Below, one piece after another: positions 52,499 to 64,000 of a stretch of DNA of 64,000 nucleotides. Position 1 is the first letter of the stretch. Each line of letters starts with the position of its first letter. The notes below the pieces were generated by a model, which saw only the letters and a program-made list of their open reading frames with translations, ran no database searches and was not told the origin of the DNA. Origin of the DNA: Siderastrea siderea (taxonomy: Eukaryota; Cnidaria; Anthozoa; Scleractinia; Rhizangiidae); NCBI GenBank assembly GCA_964030785.1, contig OZ034977.1:34051152-34115151 (forward strand), written 5' to 3'. The translations under genes and the position numbers were made by a program.

Positions 52499-53202
52499 AT
52501 GAACATGGCGGCTGCGAACACTTCTGCTATTTCCACGTGTAAATCAGAACCCGACTTTTCTCAACCTTGGAACATGAGTGACGTAATACTTGTCATCGAA
52601 GACACGCGTTTTCATGTTCATCGCTGCATTTTATCGATGTGTTTTCCTGTTTTCGACAGAATGCTTTTGCCTGACTTCAAACAAAAAAGGGAATCGAAAA
52701 TTGTTCTCTCTGGGAAAAGGGCGGAAGAAATAGAAGATTTACTTCGCGCCATCTACCCTTATGTTGAACACCGTATTTGCAAAGCAACCTGCCACTCTTT
52801 GACAGAACTATCTTGTGAGTACCAAATGGATAGATTAAAAGCTCGCTGCGAGAGTTATTTCTTGTTACAGAGTATGGTAGATGACGAAAAACTTGAATTT
52901 GTTGTCGTTGCTCAGAGATAGCAGTTGAGCGATGGACTGATTCACCTCTCAGCATGGCAAGATTTGTTTCCCAGGAGACTGACTGGGAAACGCTGAAGAA
53001 AAATGAACTCTTTTCTCACTTAGAGCCAAGATATGTCCAGCAGCTTGCAGAGGAGAGAGTCAAGTACCTCGAGAAAAGTCTGGCGTCCTGTAAATCATCT
53101 ATTGAAATTTTGAAAATGAAAAAGAATGATAGGGATGACGATGATCATGGCGCCCGAACTGAGGCGGCATCTAATGACGAAAGACACATAGAGAACATTT
53201 GA
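52499..53202 (+). pseudogene. BTB/POZ-domain gene, single exon, one frameshift
   Basis: ATG 52499 (or MAAANTS at 52505) leads to MSDVILVIEDTRFHVHRCIL, the start of a BTB fold; the domain runs to about residue 110. The frame closes at a TAG (52919) after VVVAQR. Homologous sequence continues one frame over (VERWTDSPLSMARF, LEPRYVQQLAEERVKYLEKS), to a stop at 53202. A one-base deletion near 52919 explains this. Intact relatives would be about 235 residues. BTB domains dimerise and recruit Cullin-3 ligases. Intronless BTB genes are abundant in anthozoans. A sequencing error in a live gene cannot be excluded. Confidence 0.82.
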
Positions 53203-53271
53203 TGTGTTAAGTTAATTAACGTTAACGACTGTTTGTTGCTATTTATTTTTTTATCTTTTATTACTCGTAAC

Positions 53272-53277
53272 AATAAA
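53272..53277 (+). terminator. candidate poly(A) signal after the BTB gene
   Basis: AATAAA about 70 bp after the stop at 53202. Confidence 0.5.
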
Positions 53278-53744
53278 TCCTATACAAGTTCTTGTATCTT
53301 TGCTGTCAAGTTTGAACTGGTTTCCCTCTTCAAATGCTTCCATGTCTAAATAGTGAAAAGGATAAGCAATTGTTATTCACCAAAAAAGAAAAGAATAGAG
53401 AAACGAAAAGTAAAATGTGTTTGAGCTATTTAAGGACGTGCCAATCTCCCTTCATCTTTGTTCTTAAAAGAGCTCGAGATTCAAAGGGAACAAAAGGAAT
53501 TTTATTTTTGGATTTCTCCCCCAATGCATTATGTACCAAAAATGGCCAAGAAAAAAAAAAGAGCCAGGAAGCAAGGCCTTTGGGCTAATTTAGTCGTACA
53601 AATATAACATATTTTTCGTCAAATGAAAGAAAAAGAAAAAAGGAATTTCAATTTAATTTCAGCTTTCCCCCTGTAAAAATCGTTTTACTCTGGTTAAAGG
53701 GACCCGGGTTCAGTCAAGCAAGGTATTTGGACAGGAGCCTGATT

Positions 53745-53884
53745 TGGGGCTTTACCTCGGTGTAAGAACCTGTGAAACTCATGGAAACTCAAGGAAACAA
53801 AAGCATTTTAAACAATACCGTACAGCAAAACAAAAGCAAACAAACAAAAAAAATCTTGTCAGGTTCTTACACCGAGACAAACCC
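53745..53884. repeat. 140-bp inverted-repeat unit
   Basis: ctcggtgtaagaacctg (53756 onward) and caggttcttacaccgag (to 53877) form 17-bp perfect core arms, with weaker pairing outside (ggggcttta / caaaccc). Low-complexity A-rich loop. Confidence 0.65.
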
Positions 53885-54460
53885 TGATTTGGACAATATC
53901 GCCGAGAGGGTGTCTTTTTTAGATGGCAATACTTCTAGAAAATCCTAGCTTAAGAAAGGTATAAATAAAAAAGAAACAAGTATTTGTCAGCTGAGTTTAA
54001 GATCTCCATGCGTAACTTTTATGCTCAAACAATTTGAGCCTACGTTGAGCCCCCTTACACTATCTTATCCTTACCCTGACAAAGTGGTTGACAGTAAAGA
54101 CAAAACTCGTAGGAGAATCTAATCTAGTTTCAAAACTCAAATTTTGCAAAAGTATATTTTTCAGTGAAGTGTCATGCGATTGGCTCATGGGAATGTTTCA
54201 CTGGGATGAGCGTACTCGTCCACTTTGTCATCACCTCCGTTGCCAGTATATCTATTTATTTGTCTGCTTGGATACAGGTTCGTTACATTCGTCAAGACTG
54301 ACGTAACTGATCACAAGACGTGCATCAATGTACAAGTTGCACGAAAACCTTCAAGTTTCGTGATATTTTCCACGATCAGGTAATAATAATATTAGATAAT
54401 TTCTAAACGCGGCATGGGTTTTCAAAGGGGACGATATATTTAGTAGTTTCCCCAAAATAC

Positions 54461-55452
54461 TAGCCTGCATGCAGACGTCTCCTATTTCATTGCATCACGC
54501 GGATAAGAGGCGTCTGCGTAACACCGTTGCTAATCGTGTTCCAGTATCCTACTGTTTGGGGTTTAAATTTTGCATATGTTACTCTGATGTAAATAACGAA
54601 CTGATACTGTTCGGCGAACAAGAAACCGATTCATACAAAAGAATTCGTTGATCAGGAGAAGGCGATGTTTTCGCATTGTCCTTCCAAGCATTTGGATTTT
54701 AACCTTTACAGTCAGTCCTGCGTGCCTTGAAAGCTTTAGAACTGTGGTTATTGCAGGGTGGTAACGAGGTATGTTTTTTCTTCGCTGGTCCCATTTTTGT
54801 ACGCAAATTTCTAATCCTTGATTCCAAAAGCGTGACCAATTTTCGTCCCTGATCCCACCGATATGCTACAGCCTGATCCCTGATCCCTAAAAAACTGCTG
54901 ATTCCGATCCCATGGTCTGTGATCCCTGACCCCAGGGCCGTGATCTCAGATCCCATCCTTCTGATCCCTGATCCCACCCCTTTGATCCCTGATCCCACAT
55001 ACCTCGTTGCGACCCTGTTATTGAAAAGCTCCTCCTGGATTTTTCACAAGTTCAGTTGTTAGTCTTTGTCGCCTCATTAGCTTTTCAACACACTGTCTAT
55101 AGATATAGTACGGCGATGTTGCAAACTGTAGAGGAAGGTCTGAAGATTCTCTGCGACCTTGAACAAGATTTCTGTCTTAATGCTTCAAGAAAGACGAAAA
55201 ACGGCGTACAATCACACGTTTGATCTCTCAATTGAAAATCCCGCTGAATTTATGCCGCATAAATTATCTCGAGTACTTTTTGATGATCGCCAAATCAAAG
55301 TTGATTCCAACAATCACTACTGGCAGCCAGCCAACCAGAGTTAGAGAAACAAAAGCACACTGGAACACGCTTAGCAACGGTGTTACACAAACGTCCCTCT
55401 TCCGCTTGAAGCAAAGGAAGTAGTCAAGTAGGAGACGTCTGGAAGCAAGCTA
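54461..55452. mobile_element. 992-bp TIR element with 7-bp target duplication
   Basis: TIRs of about 85 bp with gaps: left TAGCCTGCATGCAGACGTCT, right read inward TAGCTTGCTTCCAGACGTCT; both contain gtaacaccgttgcta further in. AAAATAC at 54454-54460 and 55453-55459. A smaller element is nested inside. No transposase seen. Confidence 0.8.
54754..55017. mobile_element. 264-bp nested element with GATCCCTGATCCC minisatellite
   Basis: Ends CAGGGTGGTAACGAGGTATG and, read inward from the right, CAGGGTCGCAACGAGGTATG. TTATTG flanks at 54748-54753 and 55018-55023. The interior is a degenerate gatccctgatcccac repeat. Interrupts the 54461-55452 element. Confidence 0.78.
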
Positions 55453-55930
55453 AAAATACGTGCTACGAATGTTCCGAAATGTAATGTTAGTTAAGAAATA
55501 ACATTTAAACTTATTGCTGTATTTAGACTTGTCATTCATATTACTGAAGGCCAAAAACAGGACGTAGGTTGAAGCCAAACGTATTCGCCTAAAAAGGCAA
55601 AAGTATTCTGCTTTCGACACTTTGCTACATGAGGTAAGTACAGTTGTCTCTCAAGACGGGAAGAAATGCACATTTCACACAAGATGTGACTTCTTTTTCA
55701 GCAACCACACTGTCAGTTGTATCCATAACATAACCAGGTCTTATTTAAAGTCAGTGAGGTTCACGCTCATACCATTTTTTCATGCATGCGGACCGATTAT
55801 TTTGTTATCTCAGTACAAATTTACTTTCCTTATTTTGAACAGCAGAGATTGGAAAGTAGAGAGAACCTTTAAACACAGGCCACCCAACCTAGCAATTAGA
55901 AGTCACTGGAAACAAAGAGAAAGAAGAAAC

Positions 55931-56225
55931 ATGGCGGCAGCGAACACTCCCTCTCCTGCGAAAGATGCTACTCCTTCAAAAATATCTACATGTAAACCAG
56001 AACTCGACTATTCTCAACCCTGGAAGACAAGCGTTTTCATGTTCATTGCTCCATTTTATCGATGTGTTCTTCCGTTTTCGACAGAATGCTTTCGTCTGAC
56101 TTCAAAGAGAAGAACGCAACTGAAATTCCACTTCTTGGGAAAAAGGCGGAAGAAATAGAAGAACTGCTTCGCTCTATCTACCCTTATATTGAACACCGTA
56201 TCTGCGAAGAAAACTGCTTCTACTG
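55931..56225 (+). pseudogene. second, more decayed BTB gene copy
   Basis: MAAANTPSPAKDATPSKIST then a YSQPWK block related to the copy at 52499. About 30 bases covering MSDV..VIED are deleted, and later parts (FDRMLLPDF-like, YPYIEHRIC) lie in different frames. Homology ends near 56225, before the C-terminal half. It lies 2.7 kb from the first copy in the same orientation, so local duplication is likely. Confidence 0.75.
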
Positions 56226-56743
56226 ACGACAAAGCCAAAAAAATTTGGCAAAACATGTCGCAAGTGGAAACGAAAACTACAGACATAGTCACAGTCGGTT
56301 GCGATGTATTACGTCGCCAGCTATGGAAAATAGACTCAAACTCATACGCTTTAAGATAGTTCTAATATTTGCGTAAAGGAAAACCAGAAACACATCAAAT
56401 CCTTCTTTCTTGGTGTTGCACCAAAGCACCGAAGTATCCGAAGTGCAGTTGTTCACCCTTGATAGTCCATGAGCCAGACCCCAAAAATTAGACTGTCGGT
56501 ATCATCTGGGAGGAATAAAGTTCTTTGCGTTTTTTTGAAAACATTCAGGTCCGTACAATTGGAAAATGCTGATAGGAACCGATTGGTAGTAGTTTCTTTG
56601 AACTGCAGACGTTTTTTGTGACCCACCCCCCCCCCCCCTAGATCACTTATTGCAAATGGTTATTTCATCAAGCAACAAAATGTTCAAACTGGAAGATCCA
56701 AAACCAAAGGTTATCAAAATAGAACATGGCTTTCAGGTCAACT
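56226..56743. other. intergenic, poly-C tract, nothing else recognised
   Basis: A C tract at 56,626-56,639 is the only notable sequence. Confidence 0.4.
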
Positions 56744-58196
56744 CCCGGCCTGTCCAATCGATGAAATCTGATAATCGACAAAATCGATCGTAATCGATAT
56801 TAATCAATAGCAATTAATCGATTGATATCGGAAATCGATGAAAATCATAAACGTTGTGGGTATCGATTTTCATCGATTTTCATCAATTTTCATCGATTAT
56901 TTCGATTGTCATCGGTCGTCGTCCTAGTAATGATTTCAGATACTTTTGCGCTGCGCTCAAGTACTTGTACCTAAATTCTTCCCTTCGTAAAAAAGACCCA
57001 TAGTTTAATTGCCGCTTTTCCTCTAAACTGTTTAAAAAATAAGAGGAAATTGATTTAAAGCGTGCCATGAAAACCATTTCCTGTCGAAAAGTCTCGTTAG
57101 TTAAAAGCTGTGATACGGGACAATGTTCTCTCAATAACCCTCTCTAATCTCTATGAACAGACGCGGTTTCGCAGGTTCCACATCAAATGGTATCCAACCC
57201 TGTAAAAATCAAAACACGACCAAACAGTTTCACCTCGGAATGCCTTTCCTCTGTCGCCAATTTTTTTCTCGAGGACAAAAGATTCTCCCGTCCTTACTGT
57301 AAATGGGCACTCGTGGTCGGCCCTTCACTACACCTTCTATTAATGTAACATCCACGCGTTCCACGCGAATAACGGATGCGTTGAGGGGTTGAATTTCAAC
57401 GCATCTGCTTACAAGACATTATAAATTACCTATTTATTAAAACCAATAATAATAAATAAAATCGATAAGAATCGATACAATCAGGAGGAGGAGGAGAATT
57501 GTGAGTATCGATTTTCATCGATTAATGGAACCAATCAATAATAGAGTGAATTCGTATAGCCCGTTCCTTATATGCTAATGAGGTGCATAATATTCTAATG
57601 ACCGGTTTGGGTGTGCACGAGCGATTCACAATTGAAATGCGTACCTGTGTTCAGCATACGCCGAAGAAAAATAAGCATTTTAAAAAAAGATACGGAGTAC
57701 AACTGCAGAAAAATAATACTTGGTACACTAGGTTTCAAGTTGTCATTTCAAAAAGGACGCTACAAACTCCACAAGGCAGCTCGCTCTACCGACTTTCGAC
57801 ATTTTGAACATGCAAGAGTGAACTAAATTTCAGTTCAACGCTTCTCTCGCGTTCTCTCGCGTAACCCACATGCAGCCCTGCGTTAAATTAAAAGGCTGAC
57901 TTTCTGACGCCTGTGGCAGAGAAACATTCGTGCCAGTACTTTTTCACGCTGGTATACAAACAGTGGAAGAAAAAAATAGCTCATTTTAAGGCTTGTTATC
58001 TTCAAATGTTCACAATTAGGAATTTGAAGCAATGATTTCAGTTGTGCGTGCTCAGTTTTTTAATTGTTCTTCTCATTAGCATTTAGTGATTTCATTAAGA
58101 AACGGGTTATACGAATTCACTCTAATGATCGATTAATTTTTAACGATTATATTGATTGCTTTCCGATGATCGATTTTCATCGATTGGGCAGGCCGG
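56744..58196. mobile_element. 1,453-bp TIR element with atcgatt-rich ends, 8-bp duplication
   Basis: Left CCCGGCCTGTCCAATCGATG, right read inward CCGGCCTGCCCAATCGATGA. GGTCAACT at 56736-56743 and 58197-58204. Subterminal regions consist of repeated tcatcgatttt / aatcgat motifs in both orientations, possible transposase-binding sites. The 8-bp duplication suggests hAT or a similar superfamily. An 83-codon minus-strand frame at 56883-57134 is unrecognised. Confidence 0.85.
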
Positions 58197-58204
58197 GGTC
58201 AACT

Positions 58205-59657
58205 AGGAAATTGAAAGGTAGTTCTCGAGTTTTAATTGTTCAAGTCTAGTCACGTGACAGATCATATGACTCCAACAGGTATTTAAAATGTCCTCCTGAG
58301 AAAACTTGTTTTGATTATATTTGCATTTGTTACAATACAAGACGTGTAAATAAAAGAAATAGCGTCTCTATTATATTTCTCCCTTATACCTTTTCTCTTT
58401 GTCTTCTGTCAGTATTATATTTCACAGTAACCCTAACATTTTAGTAGTTATTCAGTTATTAAATTCAATTTGTGATGAATTGGGAATGTGTGCATTTCCA
58501 ACTCAAATTTTCCCGCCAACATTCTTAGCAGCCCGGTTTGTCGCTGGAGCGAACGCTTTCCAGTGAAAGGGCTTTCATTTCGCCGTAACTTGAGAAAGAT
58601 TTATCACAAAAACCTTGAATTACCCGTTGACATCAATGAAGTGACTACTACCTAGAGGTGGGTAAGACAATGCTATAAATGTAAGTAACAACAAAGAGTA
58701 AAATAGTGAAGTCACATGCTAACAAAATGAAACCAGTGCATACTCCAAAACTATTACTATAAAGTGTTAGCAGAAAGATTATCAAATACAAACTTTTCTT
58801 TATAATTCAGCACTTGAAATTGTATCTTTATGAAGTATTCTTAAGTTCTAGACGCTGACAAAACTGGTAAATGACGCAAAATTGACGGGCATTTCGTCCA
58901 AAACGTTTTTTTTCTTTTTAAGAATACTATTTCGTGTTTAACCGCTAACAGAAAAAACCTTGGCCGAAATGAGCTGTTAAGCAATTGAAAACCGCTTTAA
59001 ATCTCGCCTTACCTTAACTTTTCGACAATATTGACTGTTATGTTGAATATCGCTTTCATTTATAAGTCAAACGACAAAGTCAGAAACATTTCTTGCCGCT
59101 TTCTGTAGCAAGTTTATGAATTTTTATTTTGAACGTAACGAACCCAACATAAAACGGCGCGAAACTTTCGCTCAATCACTGGGACACTTTTGAGACAATA
59201 GCACGCACTAATAAAAAGAAACTAAGAATCGTCGTACTCATGCAAACGACACAGTTAAGCGGCTCTACGTTAAAATCGATTTTGTTTTAGCTTAATTATT
59301 CAGATCACGGAGAGGCGGAGAGAAGATAATTAGTTCAATAAACTGAAGCATAGTCACTAAAAACGGCTGCGTAGGAGACTAACTGAAGCACTGAAAATGA
59401 AAACCTTCTTATCCCATTGAAACTAACTATACAAACCTGAACTGACAAGCTTTGTCTTTATCGAACAAAAAAAAATATCGTTTTTTATTTATTTATCTTC
59501 GGCCAAAAACATATTACACAAGGCAAGAAAAGGACATAATATAAACAAGTACAAAAACAAAAACACTGGCCGGGGAGACGCTACAGACAATAGCACTACA
59601 GACAATAGCATCATTTTAATGATGTTGTTTACGATAATCATTGATATTCCAGAAACA
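58205..59657. other. intergenic, nothing recognised
   Basis: AT-rich. A diverged actaaaaacggctgcgtagg near 59355 recalls the arms of the foldback at 42840. No coding domain. Confidence 0.4.
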
Positions 59658-61457
59658 ATGGAAGTTCACAATCGAGATCAGTACATTATTCACTCTTCAT
59701 GTTGTGATAATAATGAAAAACTAGTGTCTCTGAGGGACATCGGCTGATGGCAGTCTTTACTACGAGCGGCAAGAACTTGGAATCATAAACCAATTTTAGA
59801 CATCGAAGAAACACGACAAGAAAATGAAACCCCAAATGTTTTCTACCATCGGAAATGTAGAATGCTGTTCACAATGAAAAGAGAGCTGGAGACAATTAAC
59901 CAAGAAGTACAAGAGGAGGCTGATGATGATGATGATGGTGAATCACGTGAAAAAAGACCTTGTAGGAGACCGTCGTCTACGCGGGAAACAAGAATATACG
60001 ACCCAGTGTGTATTTTTTGCGACAAAGAGAAATTCAAGAAGGAAACAAAATCAACGGAAAAGCTGATAAAAGCCGTTCAACTCAGAGCAGATCAAACCCT
60101 TCGCCAATACGCGATATCAAAGCAAGATGCCAAGATCCTAGCCATTACAAGCCGGGACATTGCAGAGGCACATTATCATGCATCGTGTTACAAGAACTAC
60201 ACAAGAAGTAAAAAGGAAGCCGGTGGTGACGGTGGGAGAGAATATGACGAGAATGACGTGTTGTATGAAATAGCTGAAAAAGCAGCCTATGAAGAGCTTT
60301 TTGATCGTATAAGGAATGTGATTATCCCGAACAAGACCATTGTACCAGTCGCCTCACTGACGGAAAGATTAGACGCATCTATGTCTAGACGAGGGCAAGC
60401 TTTGAAAACCTCTGTAAGAAAAAACATCCGTAGGAGGCTTGAATCACAGTTCATGGAAGCGATTCACATATTTCCAAATGGATCCGGAAAGTTTCTGTTA
60501 GTTCCACAAAGCATTACAGTTCAAGATGTAGTCCTTGAAAATTAGAACCTCTCAAGGGAGCTGAAAGTCTGGAAAACCAACCTAACTGATGCTAATAAGA
60601 TAATAGATCAGGCTTCGTCGCAGATTAGAGAGAAAATCAAGTCAGAGATGAAAGCAACTTCTTGGCCATGCCGTCCTGCTGACATCAATAGCAACGTGCA
60701 CATGCCAACGGAACTACGTCGGTTTCTTGTCGGAGTTATGACTGGAAATACTCCTAGTGAGAATCTATCAGAGAGAGTGACTACCCTTGTAGAGTCCTTT
60801 GGCCAAGACTTGATATACGCTGTTACGTGTGGCCAACATAAACCACCAAACCATATTCTCCTCCCATACGCAGTAAAAACTCTCACTGGAAACATTGAGA
60901 TTATCAAAGCACTCAACAAGTTCGGCCACGGGATATCATGCAGTCAAATGGAAGAAATTGATACAGCTTTATGCTTGCAGACGTTGGCGCAAAGCTTAAA
61001 CGAGAGAGTAGTGCTTTCTTCTTCCATCAAAGTAAATGTGTTTTCAAATCTTGCGTGGGATAACATTGATAGACTCGAGGAAACACTGTCGGGACAAGGT
61101 ACTTCCCATCGTGTTAATGGAATAGTAGTCCAACCGAAAGTGGTTGGACCCGACCCACCCCCTGTCAACCTCCCACCTGTTAAAAAATCGAAGCAGAGAA
61201 CACTGAGCGTCGAGAATCAAGCCGAATTGCCTGTCTATGTTGCTGGAAGTCGGGTGGGTCCCCATTCTCTTATTAACAGTGAAGCCCACGTAAGCGATGC
61301 AAATGACGCAGCGATGGAAGCCAGTAACAAAAACATGCTATGGAACCTAAGCAGACAGGTTAATACAAATGAGCAACAGATACCCAGCTGGAGGGGGTTC
61401 AACATCAAGACGAGGGAGCAAGTGCCTGTATCACAAGATGTAATTGACTGTATTTGA
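59658..61457 (+). pseudogene. N-terminal segment of the CXC-family ORF (zinc-like Cys/His region)
   Basis: Starts at ATG 59658 (MEVHNRDQYIIHSS). After the TGA at 59745 it holds VFYHRKCRMLFTMKRELE, then a CIFC...H..C arrangement (PVCIFCDKEKF, AHYHASCYKNYTR) likely to bind zinc. An acidic patch (EADDDDDGESREK) sits between. Beyond the TAG at 60543 the same frame continues to 61457. Confidence 0.7.
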
Positions 61458-62904
61458 AATCCTTAACCGGTTTGAGGAGATTAGAAAGAACCTGTGCTTA
61501 AACACAGTTGTCGTTGTTATGGATCAGGCGTTGTTCGCCAAAGCATGTGAGATTACTTGGAAGGAAGATCGCTTTTCCCATATTATCCTGAGGATGGGGA
61601 CATTTCACACAATCTGTAACGTGTTTTCAATTCTTGGAAAGAGGTTTGGTGATGCTGGCTTGAACGACATACTTATAAAATCTAAGATAGTGGTGGAAGG
61701 ATCAATTAATGGTGTCCTTAATGGTAAGCAGTATAATTGAGCTGTAAGAGCCCACAAATATGTGTACGAAGCCCTGATGCGACTAGCGTGGGATGAATTT
61801 TTGATATGGCTTGACAAAAATGCTCCAGAGATCCTGGTCACGGTCAATTCATTACTGGGGCAGGTCAATGTATGGCAAATGATCTAAAGCAGGAGGTGTT
61901 CGATGAGCTTCAGCAAAGTCGCCTACTGACAGAGGTCATGACCACGTGGAGAGAGTTTCTTGAGAAGCTACGCCGCAGTAACGGAGAATTGTCATCTTTT
62001 TGGATGTCATACGTTGATATGGTTTAGGGCGTAGTCCTAGGACTTTTGCGTGCGTCTCGTGAGGGTAACTGGGAACTGCATCTCCACGCCATTCGAATGA
62101 TGATTCCGTGGTGCTTTGCTTATGATAAGGTCAACTACGCAAGGTACCTGACGCCATACTATGCGCAGATGACTAATCCTTTAGAAACCAATCCCGATGT
62201 ACATGAGGCGTCCAAGCAAGACTGTTTTTCGGTTCAGCTGTCAAAGAACAACCCATTTGGAAGGATCCCTGTGGACCAGACCACAGAAGTCACAGTCAAT
62301 AAGGACACCCAGACCTCTGGAGGTACCACCCGTTTCAGCCGCAAACCAGCAACGGTGCAGCGGTAAAACATTACAGCCGAATACAGAAGTGCATTTCTGG
62401 GGCAAATGAGAGACATGGTGCAAAGAGAACAAGAATCCCACCACACAGACATTCCAGTCTCTTGCATCAAGAAAGATGAACAAGCCGTTTCCGCTGTGAT
62501 GGAGATAATCAAAGGGTGGAACAATCCCTTCCCTGGAAACCAGGGTCTTGTCAGTATCTCTACTGCAAAGACACCTCGAAGTAACGTTACAACAGACCTG
62601 ATGAAGGCGTATGAGATTGGCGAGAAATGTTATGCAACCTTTAAAGAAGAGCGCATGGAGAAAGTCCCCCAAGTACAGAAATTTCACGAGCCCATAAAAA
62701 CTATCAAGTTGAAGACCTTCAGCGACTTGAATCAGAAAAAGCAATTAAGGTCTGAAAAGCTGATAGGTCTCTCTTTGGCCGAATTATCGTCATGGCCCAA
62801 GGAAGGGATATTCAAATGGAAGATATTCTCTCACATCCCCTGGGACCGTTACCCTGGGCTTAATCTACCCTTAATGGTTTCCTTCGCAAGACTAACAGGC
62901 TGCT

Positions 62905-63876
62905 TTGGCGACTTTGATCCAGAAGAATGTTCAGCCGGCTGAGCGAATTCCCGGTAATTGTGCAGCGGTAATTGATGGAATGAGTTTGGTGCAAAGAGTG
63001 AACGCTGACAATCTGTCTTTTGGAGATGTTGCTGATACAGTCTTCAATATGGCGCTGAGGGAAGGTGCCTATTGCAAGAGAATAGACGTAGTATTTGACA
63101 CTTACCAAGAAATTTCAATAAAGAACAGTGAGAGATCCAAGCAAGGTGAGGAAACAGGACACCAGCTGCGCAGTATCACAAGTAGTCAGATCGTCAGGCA
63201 GTGGCGAACTTTCCTAACGAAAGTGAACAATAAAACAAGTCTCATCAGTTTTATTGTGGACGAATGGAGGACGCAACGCTTCAGGCAGAAGTTAGGCAAC
63301 AAAGAGCTGTTTGCCACGACTAAAGTTCTGTGTTTCCTAATAACGTCCCAAGCTAGTGCAGAGGTACCTGACTCACAGTGCAAACAAGAAGAGGCAGATG
63401 GTCGTTTGCTTCTCCATGCATCTCACGCCGGAGATGAAGGGTACAGCTCTGCTATGATCTGCTCCGAAGACACGGACGCCTTCATTATGTCAGTCTCATT
63501 TGCAGATGAGATCTTCGCATCGTTATTCATCAAATGTGGAACTAGGAATCGCACAAGACTGGTGGATATCAATCGAATTGCTGCCTCTCTTGGTCGGGAT
63601 GTCTGCAAGGCAGTTGTTGGAATGCACGCATATACTGGATGTGATTCAGTTAGTGCCTTTGCGGGAAAAGGGAAAGCGCAAGCGATTAAGCTGGTGAAAA
63701 CTGACAAAGGGAACCGTGAAACGTTTACCGAGTTAGGGCAGCAGTGGGACCTCTTACCAGAATTAATGAACAAGCTCGAGGCCTTGACATGCCAACTCTA
63801 TGCTCCCAAAACGACCACCACGACGGTCAATGATCTGAGATATCAGCTCTTCTGCGCTAAAAAGGGAGAAATCTAA
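62905..63876 (+). pseudogene. C-terminal core segment of the CXC-family ORF
   Basis: Longest intact stretch (about 320 codons). Contains VIDGMSLVQRV, VDEWRTQRF, EEADGRLLLHASHAGDE, SEDTDAFIMSV and HAYTGCDSVSAFAGKGK. The acidic residues in VIDGM, EEAD and SEDTD and the GCDS motif recall PIN/FEN-type nuclease folds, but that assignment is inference. Ends at TAA 63874; homology resumes one frame over at 63882. Confidence 0.7.
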
Positions 63877-64000
63877 AGTCACCAAGTAGGGACTGTTTAG
63901 TAAAGCACTCCCAGAGGGCTAACTATCAGGCTGCGATATGGAGGCGATGTCTACATCAGGACCCACAGGTGCCAAGTCCTGTTGGAAGAGGATGGAAGAT

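Larger units (their letters stand above)
59658..64000 (+). pseudogene. CXC-type (tesmin/TSO1-like) multicopy cnidarian ORF, broken, runs off window
   Basis: One intronless frame of more than 1,400 codons can be followed with defects. In-frame stops: TGA 59745, TAG 60543, TGA 61738, TAG 62025, TAA 62364, TAA 63874. Frame changes: near 61455, 61870, 62905-62940 and 63880. The last visible part (RANYQAAIWRRCLHQDPQVP) is, in family members I know, followed by Cys-rich CXC repeats, here beyond the edge. The family is found in many copies in anthozoan genomes with no settled function. Size, intronless structure and decay suggest a mobile or formerly mobile element gene, but I see no TIR or LTR at its left side. 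It could also be an expanded host family. Confidence 0.7.

Overview
The window is metazoan nuclear DNA: GT/AG introns, AATAAA poly(A) signals, a tRNA-derived SINE, many terminal-inverted-repeat (TIR) DNA transposons, and a Ngaro (DIRS-order) retroelement. Lineage-expanded families (BTB proteins without a MATH domain, P2X7-ballast-like exons, large CXC-type ORFs, THAP exons) point to an anthozoan cnidarian, most likely a stony coral. This is inference from family resemblance, not a database match.

Region 1 (about 540-36,800, plus strand) is one host gene, an SLC37A3-like major-facilitator transporter. I see 22 coding exons (about 452 codons) running to a stop at 36,780-36,782. The N-terminal exons lie left of the window. 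Nearly everything else in this region is intronic and consists of mobile elements. Several carry TTAA target duplications: a 660-bp MITE, a 3.3-kb Kolobok-like element with decayed THAP and P2X7-ballast-like genes, a 155-bp MITE, a 1.3-kb element with about 340-bp TIRs, and a 0.9-kb element just past the gene. The largest intron (7,999-19,465) holds a three-level nest: a TTAA-flanked outer element (8,077-18,619), a Ngaro retrotransposon (9,835-17,726) inside it, and a 2,979-bp TIR element with a 9-bp target duplication (9,865-12,843) inside the Ngaro 5' repeat. The Ngaro keeps open gag-like, RT/RNase H and tyrosine-recombinase frames and apparently identical split repeats (A1...B1-A2-B2), so it looks young. 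A solo A-B remnant of a related Ngaro lies at 21,714-22,012 on the other strand.

Region 2 (about 37,000-52,400) has no recognisable host gene. Its main structure is a 1,282-bp segment present twice in direct orientation 4.41 kb apart (43,209-44,490 and 47,621-48,903) with very few differences, associated with arrays of a 16-bp satellite in both orientations. A 74-bp foldback element and a 1-kb TIR element also lie here.

Region 3 (about 52,400-64,000) holds two broken copies of a BTB-domain gene, several TIR elements with recognisable target duplications, and, running off the right edge, a single-exon CXC-family ORF broken by six in-frame stops and four frame changes. This is probably a dead copy of a multicopy, possibly mobile, cnidarian family.

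Overall the window is one conserved host transporter surrounded and interrupted by a dense, stratified deposit of mobile DNA.
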